NCBI GenBank assembly: GCA_030429735.1
Contig: JAUIET010000002.1
Location: 418,414 to 482,413 of the forward strand
DNA length: 64,000 nucleotides
Origin: Gammaproteobacteria bacterium
GTDB lineage: Bacteria; Pseudomonadota; Gammaproteobacteria; Pseudomonadales; JAUIET01
Reading direction: 5' to 3'
Of this stretch, positions 54,286-62,363 are shown piece by piece. Each line of letters begins with the position of its first letter. Position 1 is the first letter of the stretch. Position numbers and translations under genes: made by a program. Below the pieces are notes generated by a model, which did not search any database, was not told the origin of the DNA, and saw nothing but the letters and a program-made list of their open reading frames with translations.

Positions 54286-55288
54286 GAAGCACGACTACAC
54301 GCCAAACCCGGAGATAATTGCGCGTTTCCCTTCCATTTCCGGCAATACCGTAAATCGCTTGAATGACGCGCGCAAGAGTCAGCCCTCGCCCTTTTTTTGG
54401 CATCCGCCTGAACGTCAAACACACGGTGCTCTGCAGCAATTCATCGTTGCCAATTTTCGACCGGAAGGTTCTGAAGATCGCTCGTTTCGAAATCCCAGGG
54501 TGGATCGTGGGCCGCAGCCCTCAGCGGTTGCAAAACAACAAAGCAAAAGATCCGCCGAAGACTGGACGATCGAAGTGCGACGTTTTTGCGCTGAACACGA
54601 AGCTGATCAGGTTGGGTTTACACCGCTGTTGCCTGAGTATGTGTATGAGGGGTATTCAGTACCCTTGCCAAATCTGGTGATTATTGGCGTAGGGCACGAC
54701 TACGAGAAGTTGTCACAAGCGCCGGCAAGCGCTGAGCAGCAAGCCCCATTCCATGATCTGCATGACCAGTACAATCGCGCCGCGCGCAGCGCCAATCACC
54801 TGGTGAATTATATTCACGCCCAGGGTTACCATGCCAAAGCCTATCCGGGACCGATGGCGGATGCGCTGAATATGGTTCCGGCTGCGATCCAGGCCGGGTT
54901 CGGCGAATTGGGCAAACACGGCTCACTGATCAATCGACGTTTCGGTTCCGGGTTTCGATTGTCAGCTGTTGCCACTGATATGCCCTTAGTATTTGATCAG
55001 CCCGACGTGTTCGGCGCCGACGAGTTTTGTACGAATTGCCAGGTATGCCGTAATGAATGCCCACCGGATGCCATCTACAACGAAAAGAAAATGGTTCGTG
55101 GCACTGAAAAGTGGTACGTCGATTTCGACAAGTGCATCCCATACTTTGGGGAAAACTATGCCTGTGGTATTTGCATTGCCGTGTGTCCATGGACCCGGCC
55201 TGGCATTGCCGACAATTTATTATTCAAAATGGCCCGTCGCAAAGCGCGCCTGAACTCGGGAACGGAAGCTGACGCCGACGCTGACTAG
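54278..55288 (+). CDS. QueG/reductive-dehalogenase-like di-[4Fe-4S] protein
   Basis: A 336-aa protein whose ATG lies inside the GMC stop region (eight-base overlap). CTNCQVCRNECPPDAIYNEK (about 250-269) and a second set (a Cys in FDKCIPYF, then CGICIAVCPW, ending near 308) bind two [4Fe-4S] clusters. The preceding domain (VGFTPLLPEYVYEGY, MADALNMVPAAIQAGFGELG, KHGSLINRRFGSGF) resembles the cobalamin-binding nitroreductase-like fold of reductive dehalogenases and QueG. There is no Tat signal. The tail is TEADADAD. It may be an electron acceptor for the GMC enzyme or a cobalamin-dependent reductase; both are inferences. It ends exactly at the left 30-bp repeat of the TPR islet. Confidence 0.82.
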   Translation: MAKKHDYTPNPEIIARFPSISGNTVNRLNDARKSQPSPFFWHPPERQTHGALQQFIVANFRPEGSEDRSFRNPRVDRGPQPSAVAKQQSKRSAEDWTIEVRRFCAEHEADQVGFTPLLPEYVYEGYSVPLPNLVIIGVGHDYEKLSQAPASAEQQAPFHDLHDQYNRAARSANHLVNYIHAQGYHAKAYPGPMADALNMVPAAIQAGFGELGKHGSLINRRFGSGFRLSAVATDMPLVFDQPDVFGADEFCTNCQVCRNECPPDAIYNEKKMVRGTEKWYVDFDKCIPYFGENYACGICIAVCPWTRPGIADNLLFKMARRKARLNSGTEADADAD

Positions 55289-55315
55289 CTCATCTGGGCA
55301 AGCGCCTGGCGGGCA
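55286..55315. repeat. Left 30-bp direct repeat of the TPR islet
   Basis: An exact copy of 59514-59543. It begins at the TAG stop of the Fe-S gene and reproduces the 3' coding end of the acyl-CoA dehydrogenase gene (minus strand), including two bases of its stop. It continues with no further clear identity. Confidence 0.92.
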
Positions 55316-55320
55316 GTATT

Positions 55321-55351
55321 TTCTGATTCGCGTCAGAATTGTCTTAAGACA
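55321..55351. repeat. Two adjacent inverted repeats at the islet's left end
   Basis: TTCTGA-TTCGCG-TCAGAA (55321-55338) is followed one base later by the perfect palindrome TGTCTTAAGACA (55340-55351). They could form hairpins or recombinase arm sites. Neither has a T tract for termination on the plus strand. Confidence 0.6.
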
Positions 55352-55375
55352 GTATCATAATATCGTAAGCGCAAG

Positions 55376-55480
55376 CCCAAACCCAAACCCAAACCCAAAC
55401 CCAAACCCAAACCCAAACCCAAACCCAAACCCAAACCCAAACCCAAACCCAAACCCAAACCCAAACCCAAACCCAAACCC
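55376..55480. repeat. Uninterrupted (CCCAAA)17.5 hexanucleotide array
   Basis: Eighteen CCC runs separated by exactly AAA, without a single deviation over 105 bp. The minus strand is (TTTGGG)n, with eighteen G3 runs and three-base loops, an ideal G-quadruplex former and telomere-like in look. It is non-coding. It lies between the islet's left palindromes and its genes. Confidence 0.97.
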
Positions 55481-55537
55481 ATCTACTAATTAGCCAGAGG
55501 CCCATTCACCGTCGGCGTTTTCATTCTGGAGAATGCA

Positions 55538-55651
55538 ATGAATAGATCTCTCACAGCAAAGCACTACTGGGGTCAACGTGTTGAGCAGGCTAATCACGCT
55601 GAGGCGTCTTCACCGAAGTCTCGGAGCTTGTGTCTGACCGATCCAGCTTAG
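55538..55651 (+). CDS. Possible small ORF, 37 aa
   Basis: An ATG with CTGGAG six bases upstream opens MNRSLTAKHYWGQRVEQANH and 17 more residues, ending TAG. No family recognised; the HYW...R start faintly recalls methyltransferase N-termini, so it could be a truncated fragment. Weak evidence. Confidence 0.25.
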   Translation: MNRSLTAKHYWGQRVEQANHAEASSPKSRSLCLTDPA

Positions 55652-56014
55652 CGTTGATACTTATCGCTCTAAGGCTGAACGTTGCTACTCTTTGGCTGGC
55701 CCTAGAAACTTTCGTTGCATTGAAATAGCATGTTTTCGAGCAACTAAATTATCTAGGTTCCACGATTATTTGTTCAGGCAGAAAGCGCACGAAACCGGGG
55801 ATAGGGGTGAAAGTTTCGGCGAACATGTATGTGACTGCTGTCCATCCACATTTCTACTACCAACACGATAAATATCGACAACTATAGCAACACTTCTTCA
55901 AAACAAGGCAAACTATGGCCATTAATGACCTTTTCTGTTGATCAACATCCGATCTTGCAAAGGTTATACTCTCTTGGTTGAAGGCCGTCGCAAACAATTC
56001 CTCGAGTAACCTCA
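55652..56014. other. Non-coding islet spacer
   Basis: A 363-bp stretch with no supported gene. The promoter of the zinc-ribbon/TPR operon should lie here, but no convincing -35/-10 pair with good spacing was found. No tRNA or structured RNA was recognised by eye. Confidence 0.4.
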
Positions 56015-56857
56015 TTGGACAATCATTGTGAAAACCCCAAATGTCGAGAGCCGAAACCCCCGTATGGAATCGTATGTCCAATATGCAATTCTCATATTGG
56101 ATTTCCGAATGTTCGGCGAGCTCAAGGGGAAAGAGATGACCTTCTTAAACGCTATAGCTCTGCGCGTGCTTCCATCACGCGAAGAAATATCGAGGATGTT
56201 GCAGATAGTTTTGAACACGCTGTTGGCAAATCCAGTGCGATCATGTCAAGGAATGTCAATGATCTATTTTTGTTGTTTAATAGCGAAGATCGAATGATTA
56301 ATACCTACTATCAACAGGTTGCCTCAAACGCCAGAAACGCCACAGATAATTCATATGACAAGACTCGAGAAGCATTTGATTCCAGAGTAAATCCATACGA
56401 TTTCAAGGATATACATTGCGCGACACTATCTCTTAGCGGTACTGGGTTGCTCTACTATGGCAAATGCCACATCAAGTTCAAAGAGCAGCTAATTGACGAA
56501 CGAGCCTCTGTCTTCGAGGAAAATCCTTGTCGATTTGAAGTCAAGCATAATATAACCGGCAACAGTTCGTACCCTCTTGGGCATAGGGCAACTTGGGAAG
56601 ATCGTTCTATATTGGCGACGACTAAACTACACTCAAAATTGATCGTTAATATGCCAGAGCAAGAATTTGAGCGCATGTTAATCCAGGGTGATGGCAGTGA
56701 CGCAGATTACATCGAGGTTCATATCTATGGAAAATTACACCCCAAGACTTTCGAAAGTATCAAGGTAGATGCAGACCTTGATACGACCGAAGAAGTTCTG
56801 TTAAATGCGTTGGAGTCGAAGTGCAGAGCTACCGGCGTACAGCTCCTAAGAGAGTGA
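56015..56857 (+). CDS. Zinc-ribbon protein, function unknown (islet gene 1)
   Basis: A 280-aa protein. The only in-frame start is TTG at 56015, with no strong ribosome-binding site, so the start is uncertain. The N-terminus has Cys5-x4-Cys10 and Cys21-x2-Cys24 (PIC motif), a zinc ribbon. A helical linker (about 35-130, with RRNIEDVADSFEHAVGKSSA) leads to a second domain (about 130-280) of mixed alpha/beta character, including LSLSGTGLLYYGKCHIKFKE and LGHRATWEDRSILATTKLHS. I do not recognise this domain; conserved-looking Arg/Glu/His positions hint at an enzyme. The TPR gene starts six bases after its stop, so the two form an operon. No similarity to neighbours outside the islet. Confidence 0.7.
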   Translation: MDNHCENPKCREPKPPYGIVCPICNSHIGFPNVRRAQGERDDLLKRYSSARASITRRNIEDVADSFEHAVGKSSAIMSRNVNDLFLLFNSEDRMINTYYQQVASNARNATDNSYDKTREAFDSRVNPYDFKDIHCATLSLSGTGLLYYGKCHIKFKEQLIDERASVFEENPCRFEVKHNITGNSSYPLGHRATWEDRSILATTKLHSKLIVNMPEQEFERMLIQGDGSDADYIEVHIYGKLHPKTFESIKVDADLDTTEEVLLNALESKCRATGVQLLRE

Positions 56858-56863
56858 CTTAGA

Positions 56864-59359
56864 ATGCGAGTACTCATATCTGGCGCGGGAAGGATAGCGG
56901 CGGTTGATCGTGGAAGCACTGTCGATTTGCTTCGCGTGGGGCATGAAACTCCAATTGAAATTGTTAAGTATGAGGCTGAGCGTCTGTTCAGCACCTTAAA
57001 TGATACTGTAGAAAAAAGCTGCAACAACCTCAAAGAAGCATGGCGCCTTTTTAAGACAGAAACAAGTAGAAACGATTCGTTAATTCTATTTCTTGGCATT
57101 CTAAACGAAGAGGTAACGGTAGAGAGTAAAATTGATCTATCGAGAAGATTAGACGTTTTACTTGAGCATGAAGATACGAAGTCATATTTAGGCGGCGTAA
57201 TGTATGCTAGACCGTTGCCTGACGACCAAGAATTGCGGTCGGATTTTTCTGCGCTCAGCGAAAGCGCAATCACATTTGATTTCATCGATAGGCTAGTCAA
57301 AAACCAGAATAAGATTGCTGATTATTACAAACATTTCGAGACTATCGCGCGAGATTGTGGATTGGATCGTGAAGATGCTGGCCACGTCGAAGGCATTCTT
57401 GTAAATGCGGAGGTTCCTTATAAATATATTCAAGGTAAGGCGGTTCCCAGTGATCTTGCACAACTTAAATTCAAGCTGATTGAAAGCCTAAAGGAACTTT
57501 CTTTTAGTAATCATGTTGAATTTTCTCGAAGGTTAACGGAATATATTAGTCAGTATGTAGTGGGGGGTGTTCCGAATGCCACCCAATTAGTTTTGAAAGA
57601 AAGTTCGGGTGCTCTTGGTCGGCCAAAAATAGACGCCAGAATTAGAGCTTCCGGAAAGCTTGCTTTTGATCAAGCTAGTGCGCAAATCAAGCGTATTGAA
57701 AAGGCATTGAGAACCTCGCATTTAGATCAAGCACAAAGATTTGCCGAACAGTTGGTCAATGATCAAGTTGATAAAGGTGATTCGCTGTTTGCCGCTCAAT
57801 CCCTATGCCAGATATCGGAAGTTGCCAAGAAGCTAGAACTTTACGATTTGCAATTAGCCTGGGCTAAACAAGCGATCGATTTGAATACATCCGATGGACG
57901 CTGCTTTGGCCACGCTGCAGACGCCCACCTCAATTTAGGAGAAATAGAAAAGGCCAAAGTGTACTTCGAGAAGAGTATCGAGGCGGGTTCAAGTTTCAAA
58001 GCTTATGGTCTTACGGGCTTAGCTCGAATTGAGCGTTCTTTATTTAACTACGACTTAGCTCTTGACTATTTGGATCAAGCTAGGGAGTACTACCCCAATG
58101 ATGAAGTGATAGCCAATTTTCGTGCTGACTTGTTGAGGGACCTACGCAGATTTGAAGAATCGAAGGAAGAATATAAAAAATCTCAGATTGCTTATCCTGC
58201 TTCCTCCATACCTTGGTGCGGTCTAGCCTCCGTGTACGTAGACAATAGAGAATTCAAATTAGCGGAGGAGACTTATACGCGCACGCTGGAGCTATTTTTA
58301 AATCCTGAAGATCGCGTGGTCGCGCTGAATGGACTCGCTGGGCTATATAGCCGTCTAGCCAGATTTGAGGAAGCCCATAAATTACTAGATGAGAGTATTT
58401 CTTATAAGCTGAGAGATGACAATGTATCTGTCCTTTCAAAAGCTAGAGTTTTTACGCAGCAAGGAAAGTTGGATAATGCGGAGAAGCTTCTAAGATCAAG
58501 AATCCTAGATAAGCCTTCCATTCCAGCGCTTCGAATAAGACTAATACAAGTGTATGTCTACGGTATGCGTCTAGACCTAGCAGAAAAGGAGATCAAGGAC
58601 CTTGAGAAGCAGTTTAAGGCATCTGCAGATATCTGTCTAACAAAGGCGATGTTTTATCGAGCTAGAGCAAACTATAGCGAGGCTCTGAGGATGGTTGATC
58701 GAGCCATTGAGCTTAACCCTCTGAACATTAGGGCCTTTGTGGAAAGGGCAAATATATTCAAGTTTGCAGGTGATCTTTCCGAAGCAAAAAGTAATTTCTC
58801 GAAAGCACTACAGCTAAACAAATATTGCTATGAGGCTCTGTCGGGCTTTCGAATCGTCGAGCAACTCGAGGGGGGAGAGTCAAGTTTGCCGGTGGTGGGT
58901 GAATTGAATCGAGAACACGATCCTGTGACGTTCGAAGATTATCATCAAATTGGTCTACAGGGCTTAATGGAACTTCATCGAGGAAATACAAAGCAAGCCA
59001 AGAAACTCATTCTCGTCTCTTACAATGCTGGTTTCGCTGAGCTAAGAACAGAGTTTGCCGCTGGGTTGTCTATGACTAGATTGCTATCTAAACAATTTGG
59101 CTCAGCAGTAAAGTCGGTTAATGAACCATTGAAACTGGTAGACCACCTTCAAAAAGCTCTTGTTTTTGGTGAGCAAGCAAAAATCCCAAATCTTAAGCAG
59201 TGCCTAAGTCGTATTGGGGAACTAAATTTAGACCCCAAATCCGAAAAAATTAGGGATTTGATAGTTAGGCGTTATGATAGTTATTCTGAGCAAGCAAACC
59301 TTCCAAGCGCTGAAACAATAATCACACAGCAAGTCGAGAATATCCTTCTGGCAGCTTAG
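56864..59359 (+). CDS. Large TPR-repeat protein with unknown N-terminal domain (islet gene 2)
   Basis: An 831-aa soluble protein. The first ~290 residues (MRVLISGAGRIAAVDRGSTV, then a helical region with YLGGVMYARPLPDDQELRSD) belong to no family I recognise. From about 300 to 690 there are roughly ten TPR-like helix pairs, for example YDLQLAWAKQAIDLNTSDGR, NYDLALDYLDQAREYYPNDE and NYSEALRMVDRAIELNPLNI. A helical tail ends at Leu-Leu-Ala-Ala. TPR arrays bind protein partners; a sensing or scaffolding role with the zinc-ribbon partner is inferred. Such two-gene cargo on a small islet recalls defence or stress modules, but no nuclease, NTPase or toxin motif is visible. Confidence 0.8.
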   Translation: MRVLISGAGRIAAVDRGSTVDLLRVGHETPIEIVKYEAERLFSTLNDTVEKSCNNLKEAWRLFKTETSRNDSLILFLGILNEEVTVESKIDLSRRLDVLLEHEDTKSYLGGVMYARPLPDDQELRSDFSALSESAITFDFIDRLVKNQNKIADYYKHFETIARDCGLDREDAGHVEGILVNAEVPYKYIQGKAVPSDLAQLKFKLIESLKELSFSNHVEFSRRLTEYISQYVVGGVPNATQLVLKESSGALGRPKIDARIRASGKLAFDQASAQIKRIEKALRTSHLDQAQRFAEQLVNDQVDKGDSLFAAQSLCQISEVAKKLELYDLQLAWAKQAIDLNTSDGRCFGHAADAHLNLGEIEKAKVYFEKSIEAGSSFKAYGLTGLARIERSLFNYDLALDYLDQAREYYPNDEVIANFRADLLRDLRRFEESKEEYKKSQIAYPASSIPWCGLASVYVDNREFKLAEETYTRTLELFLNPEDRVVALNGLAGLYSRLARFEEAHKLLDESISYKLRDDNVSVLSKARVFTQQGKLDNAEKLLRSRILDKPSIPALRIRLIQVYVYGMRLDLAEKEIKDLEKQFKASADICLTKAMFYRARANYSEALRMVDRAIELNPLNIRAFVERANIFKFAGDLSEAKSNFSKALQLNKYCYEALSGFRIVEQLEGGESSLPVVGELNREHDPVTFEDYHQIGLQGLMELHRGNTKQAKKLILVSYNAGFAELRTEFAAGLSMTRLLSKQFGSAVKSVNEPLKLVDHLQKALVFGEQAKIPNLKQCLSRIGELNLDPKSEKIRDLIVRRYDSYSEQANLPSAETIITQQVENILLAA

Positions 59360-59512
59360 TGCTTCCATGAAATAGCTATTCACATTACGGTGTAGGTACA
59401 GTCCTTAGCGTAACGAGATAAGTGCGGTAGATCTGCCCAACACCGGCTTTTCCAGTGAGCGAGGATTGATTGCTCGATCATAGATAGCACCAATTTGTTT
59501 AAATATCAGGCA

Positions 59513-60685
59513 TTAGCTCATCTGGGCAAGCGCCTGGCGGGCAATAATGGTTTGCTGCACTTCAGACGCACCTTCGTAGATTCGTAAGGCGCGAATATCT
59601 CGGTAAAGCGATTCCACGATGTGTCCCTTGCTTACCCCTTTGCCACCATGCAGCTGAACAGCGGCGTCAATCACTTGCTGTGCCGATTCCGTAGCGTGCA
59701 ACTTAGCCATGGCGGCTTCGCGCGTTACCCGTTCAGCGACACAATCTTTGGTCCAGGCTGAGCGATACACGAGTAAAGCGCTGCTGTCGATGGCCACTGC
59801 CATATCAGACAGCTTGCCCTGCACCAGTTGCAGATCAGACAACACACCGCCAAACAGCTTGCGCTCTGACACGTGCTCCAGCGTTTCCTGCATGGCACGG
59901 CGTGCCATGCCCAATGCCGCTGCGGCAACCGTTGAACGGAAGACATCGAGTGTTGCCATTGCGATACCAAACCCCCGGCCACGCTCGCCCACCAGGTTTT
60001 CTTTGGGAACCCGGCAGTTGGTAAAGCTCAAGGTGCCCAGCGGGTGTGGAGCGACCAGGTCTATGCGCTCGGTAACGTCAAAGCCTTCCGAATCGGCATC
60101 CACAATAAAACAGCTTATGCCTTTCGCTCCGGCTGCCTCGCCGGTTCGCGCGAAAACGGTGTAGAAATTGGCGATACCTGCATTGGATATCCAGGTTTTA
60201 CAGCCATTCAACAGATAATGGTCATCGGCTTCTTCGGCCGTGGTCGTCATGGCGGCCACGTCGCTGCCGGCTTCGGGCTCTGACAAGGCAAATGCAGAAA
60301 GATACTCACCGGCTGCAACTTTTTGCAAGTACTGGTTTTGTTGCGACTCGTTGCCAAACAAGGAGACAGGGCCGCTGCCCAGGCCTTGCATCGCAAATGC
60401 AAAATCAGCCAGCGCATGGTGTTTAGCCAGGGTTTCGCGAATCAAGCACAGGCTGCGAACATCGAGCTTGTCCAATTCACCGCCACCGCTGGCAGGTACT
60501 GCGTACCTGGTGAACCCTGCGTCCGCCAAGCCATGCACCAGGTCTACGCAAGTTTGATCCAGGGCGTTGTGCTCGTTGGCCACTAGTCGGGGAATATTGT
60601 CATGCGCCCATTGGTCAACCGTTAGTACCAGTTCACGGTGATGTTCTTCAAAGAACGGCCAGTGATGATAAGACGTATCGGTCAT
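59513..60685 (-). CDS. Acyl-CoA dehydrogenase
   Basis: A 390-aa flavoprotein. [20 protein letters not shown] (about 130-149) and the next [20 protein letters not shown] (about 159-178) are FAD/substrate loops. The catalytic Glu lies in [18 protein letters not shown] near residue 371, the standard position for short/medium-chain enzymes. It introduces a double bond alpha-beta to a CoA thioester. Enoyl-CoA hydratase and SDR genes follow in the order of beta-oxidation, read from the right, with the fused aryl-CoA monooxygenase at the operon head. Its last 28 coding bases are copied at 55286-55315. Its stop lies at the islet edge. Confidence 0.92.
   Translation of the reverse strand: MTDTSYHHWPFFEEHHRELVLTVDQWAHDNIPRLVANEHNALDQTCVDLVHGLADAGFTRYAVPASGGGELDKLDVRSLCLIRETLAKHHALADFAFAMQGLGSGPVSLFGNESQQNQYLQKVAAGEYLSAFALSEPEAGSDVAAMTTTAEEADDHYLLNGCKTWISNAGIANFYTVFARTGEAAGAKGISCFIVDADSEGFDVTERIDLVAPHPLGTLSFTNCRVPKENLVGERGRGFGIAMATLDVFRSTVAAAALGMARRAMQETLEHVSERKLFGGVLSDLQLVQGKLSDMAVAIDSSALLVYRSAWTKDCVAERVTREAAMAKLHATESAQQVIDAAVQLHGGKGVSKGHIVESLYRDIRALRIYEGASEVQQTIIARQALAQMS
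59514..59543. repeat. Right 30-bp direct repeat (3' end of the acyl-CoA dehydrogenase gene)
   Basis: Identical to 55286-55315. It covers the last coding bases (Leu-Ala-Gln-Met-Ser region) and two bases of the stop codon of the acyl-CoA dehydrogenase, so the gene remains intact on this side. Confidence 0.92.
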
Positions 60686-60702
60686 TGAACTTCCTTCGCT
60701 GT

Positions 60703-61515
60703 TTAATCGCCTTCAAATACAGGGCTTTGTTTATTCACGAACGCTTCATACGCGCGCACGAAATCTTCAGTCTGCATGCAAATGGCCTGTGCCTGTGCCT
60801 CGGCCTCAATGGCTTGATCAACCGACATATTCCATTCGTGTTGTAGCTGAGTCTTGGTAATGCCATTGGCGAAGGTTGGGCCTTTTGCAATACGTTCCGC
60901 CATTTGCAGGGCATCCGCGTAGGGGGCATCACTGATGCGATTAAAAAAGCCCCAGCGCTCGCCTTCGTCCGCTTTAAGTGACCTGCCGGTATACAGTAAA
61001 TCACTGGCACGGCCTTGCCCGATAATTCGCGGTAGAATCGCGCAAGCACCCATATCACATCCCGCCAGACCAACGCGGTTAAACAGAAAGGCCACTTTTG
61101 CGTCTGGACCTGCATAGCGAAGGTCACTGCTCATCGCAATGATTGCACCAGCACCGGCGCACACGCCCTCTATGGCACTGACGATTGGCTGTCGACAAGC
61201 GCGCATCGCTTTCACCAGGTCGCCGGTCATGCGAGTGAACGCCATCAGTTCTTTCATCGACATTTTGGTCAACGGTCCGATAATTTCATGTACATCACCG
61301 CCGGAGCAAAAGTTACCGCCAGCGCCACGAATAACCACTGCATCTATGTCGTCGGCATAGACCAATGCTCGAAACAGGTCACGTAGCTCTGCGTATGAGT
61401 CGAAGGTGAGAGGGTTTTTTCGTTCCGGCCGGTTCAGTGTGACCGTGGCAACCGAGCCGCTCACTTCCCAAAGAAAGTGCTCAGCCTGGTAGTCTGCTAA
61501 TTGTGTTGTGTTCAT
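60703..61515 (-). CDS. Enoyl-CoA hydratase/isomerase (crotonase family)
   Basis: A 270-aa crotonase-fold protein. [16 protein letters not shown] (about 63-78) and [20 protein letters not shown] (about 117-136) make the oxyanion hole; [20 protein letters not shown] (about 147-166) carries the acidic active-site position (Asp in CDMG rather than the usual Glu). It hydrates or otherwise processes an enoyl-CoA made by the acyl-CoA dehydrogenase 17 bp downstream. The gene follows the SDR by 39 bp. Asp in the second acid position suggests a non-standard crotonase, perhaps for alicyclic CoA esters; this is inference. Confidence 0.9.
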   Translation of the reverse strand: MNTTQLADYQAEHFLWEVSGSVATVTLNRPERKNPLTFDSYAELRDLFRALVYADDIDAVVIRGAGGNFCSGGDVHEIIGPLTKMSMKELMAFTRMTGDLVKAMRACRQPIVSAIEGVCAGAGAIIAMSSDLRYAGPDAKVAFLFNRVGLAGCDMGACAILPRIIGQGRASDLLYTGRSLKADEGERWGFFNRISDAPYADALQMAERIAKGPTFANGITKTQLQHEWNMSVDQAIEAEAQAQAICMQTEDFVRAYEAFVNKQSPVFEGD

Positions 61516-61554
61516 CGTTTACTCTTCGTTTACCCGGTACTGTTGTTGCTGTTT

Positions 61555-62331
61555 CTACATCACTTCGCCGCCACTCACTGAGATCGCCTGGCCAGTGATT
61601 GAGCGGCTTGAGTTACTGCAGAGCCAAAGTACTGTGTCGGCGATTTCCTGAGGGTCTATCAGCCTCTTTTGCGGGTTGCTACTGGTAAATGTTTCCAGTG
61701 CTTGCGCTTCCGATCGGCCGGTTTTATCGACAATGTTTTTGACACTGTCGCGAATAATATCCGTATCAGTATAACCCGGGCAGATGGCGTTCACTGTAAT
61801 GCCATGTGTGGCTGTTTCCAGTGCAAGAGCACGCGTTAGCCCCAACACGCCATGCTTGGCCGCGCAGTAGGCGCTGACATAGGCGTAGCCCTTCAATGCG
61901 GATGTGCTGGCGATATTGATGATACGCCCCGCTTTTTTCTCACGCATCTCATTGATCACTTCCGAAGTACAGTGAAACACCCCATTCAGGTTCACAGCCA
62001 GTACATTATTCCAATCCGCGGTTGTCAGTTTGTGAAAGGGCATCGTGGGCGCGGCACCGGCGCAGTTGATCAGAATATCGATTGCGCCGAACGTGCGCCG
62101 TGCGTTTGAAAATGCCTGCCGAACAGCATCGGGATCGCTGACATCGCAGACCAGCCCCTGGGCATTACCTGAGTTGGGAAACCGTGCGATCGCATCGGTC
62201 AGTACAGATTTGCGACGGCCCATAATGCTGAGCTTCACACCTTGCGCCAGTAGGGCTGCGCTAATTGCGGCACCGATTCCGGTTGCGCCACCGGTAATCA
62301 CGGCATGTGAGTCAGTGAAGGTCATGGTCAT
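61555..62331 (-). CDS. SDR-family 3-hydroxyacyl-CoA/alcohol dehydrogenase
   Basis: A 258-aa classical SDR. TGGATGIG (about 13-20), NCAG (about 89-92), Ser in NIASTSA, and YCAAK (Tyr about 155, Lys 159), then NAICPGYTDTDI. Resembles 3-hydroxybutyrate dehydrogenase-type and beta-oxidation SDRs. It is located between the hydratase and the fused monooxygenase/reductase in one operon, and so probably oxidises the hydroxy-CoA formed by the hydratase. Confidence 0.92.
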   Translation of the reverse strand: MTMTFTDSHAVITGGATGIGAAISAALLAQGVKLSIMGRRKSVLTDAIARFPNSGNAQGLVCDVSDPDAVRQAFSNARRTFGAIDILINCAGAAPTMPFHKLTTADWNNVLAVNLNGVFHCTSEVINEMREKKAGRIINIASTSALKGYAYVSAYCAAKHGVLGLTRALALETATHGITVNAICPGYTDTDIIRDSVKNIVDKTGRSEAQALETFTSSNPQKRLIDPQEIADTVLWLCSNSSRSITGQAISVSGGEVM

Positions 62332-62363
62332 TGTTGATCTGTCCAGATGCTGCTGTCCCGCTG

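Larger units (their letters stand above)
55286..59543. mobile_element. Genomic islet bounded by perfect 30-bp direct repeats
   Basis: The segment between the repeats is visibly richer in A+T and in codons such as AGA and ATA than the flanks. It carries a (CCCAAA)n array, a zinc-ribbon protein and a TPR protein. The right repeat is the genuine 3' end of the acyl-CoA dehydrogenase gene; the left is the extra copy. A copied gene 3' end at the far side is the usual footprint of site-specific integration into a gene end. No recombinase is encoded inside, so the element would be non-autonomous or decayed. Integration is inferred. Confidence 0.7.

Noticed and set aside
55376-55480. Hexamer array as a CRISPR array
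   Set aside because: Units are 6 bp with no spacers; no cas genes. It is a simple-sequence repeat.
55857-56081. 74-aa minus-strand ORF at the head of the zinc-ribbon gene
   Set aside because: Overlaps the zinc-ribbon coding start, has no ribosome-binding site and no domain features.
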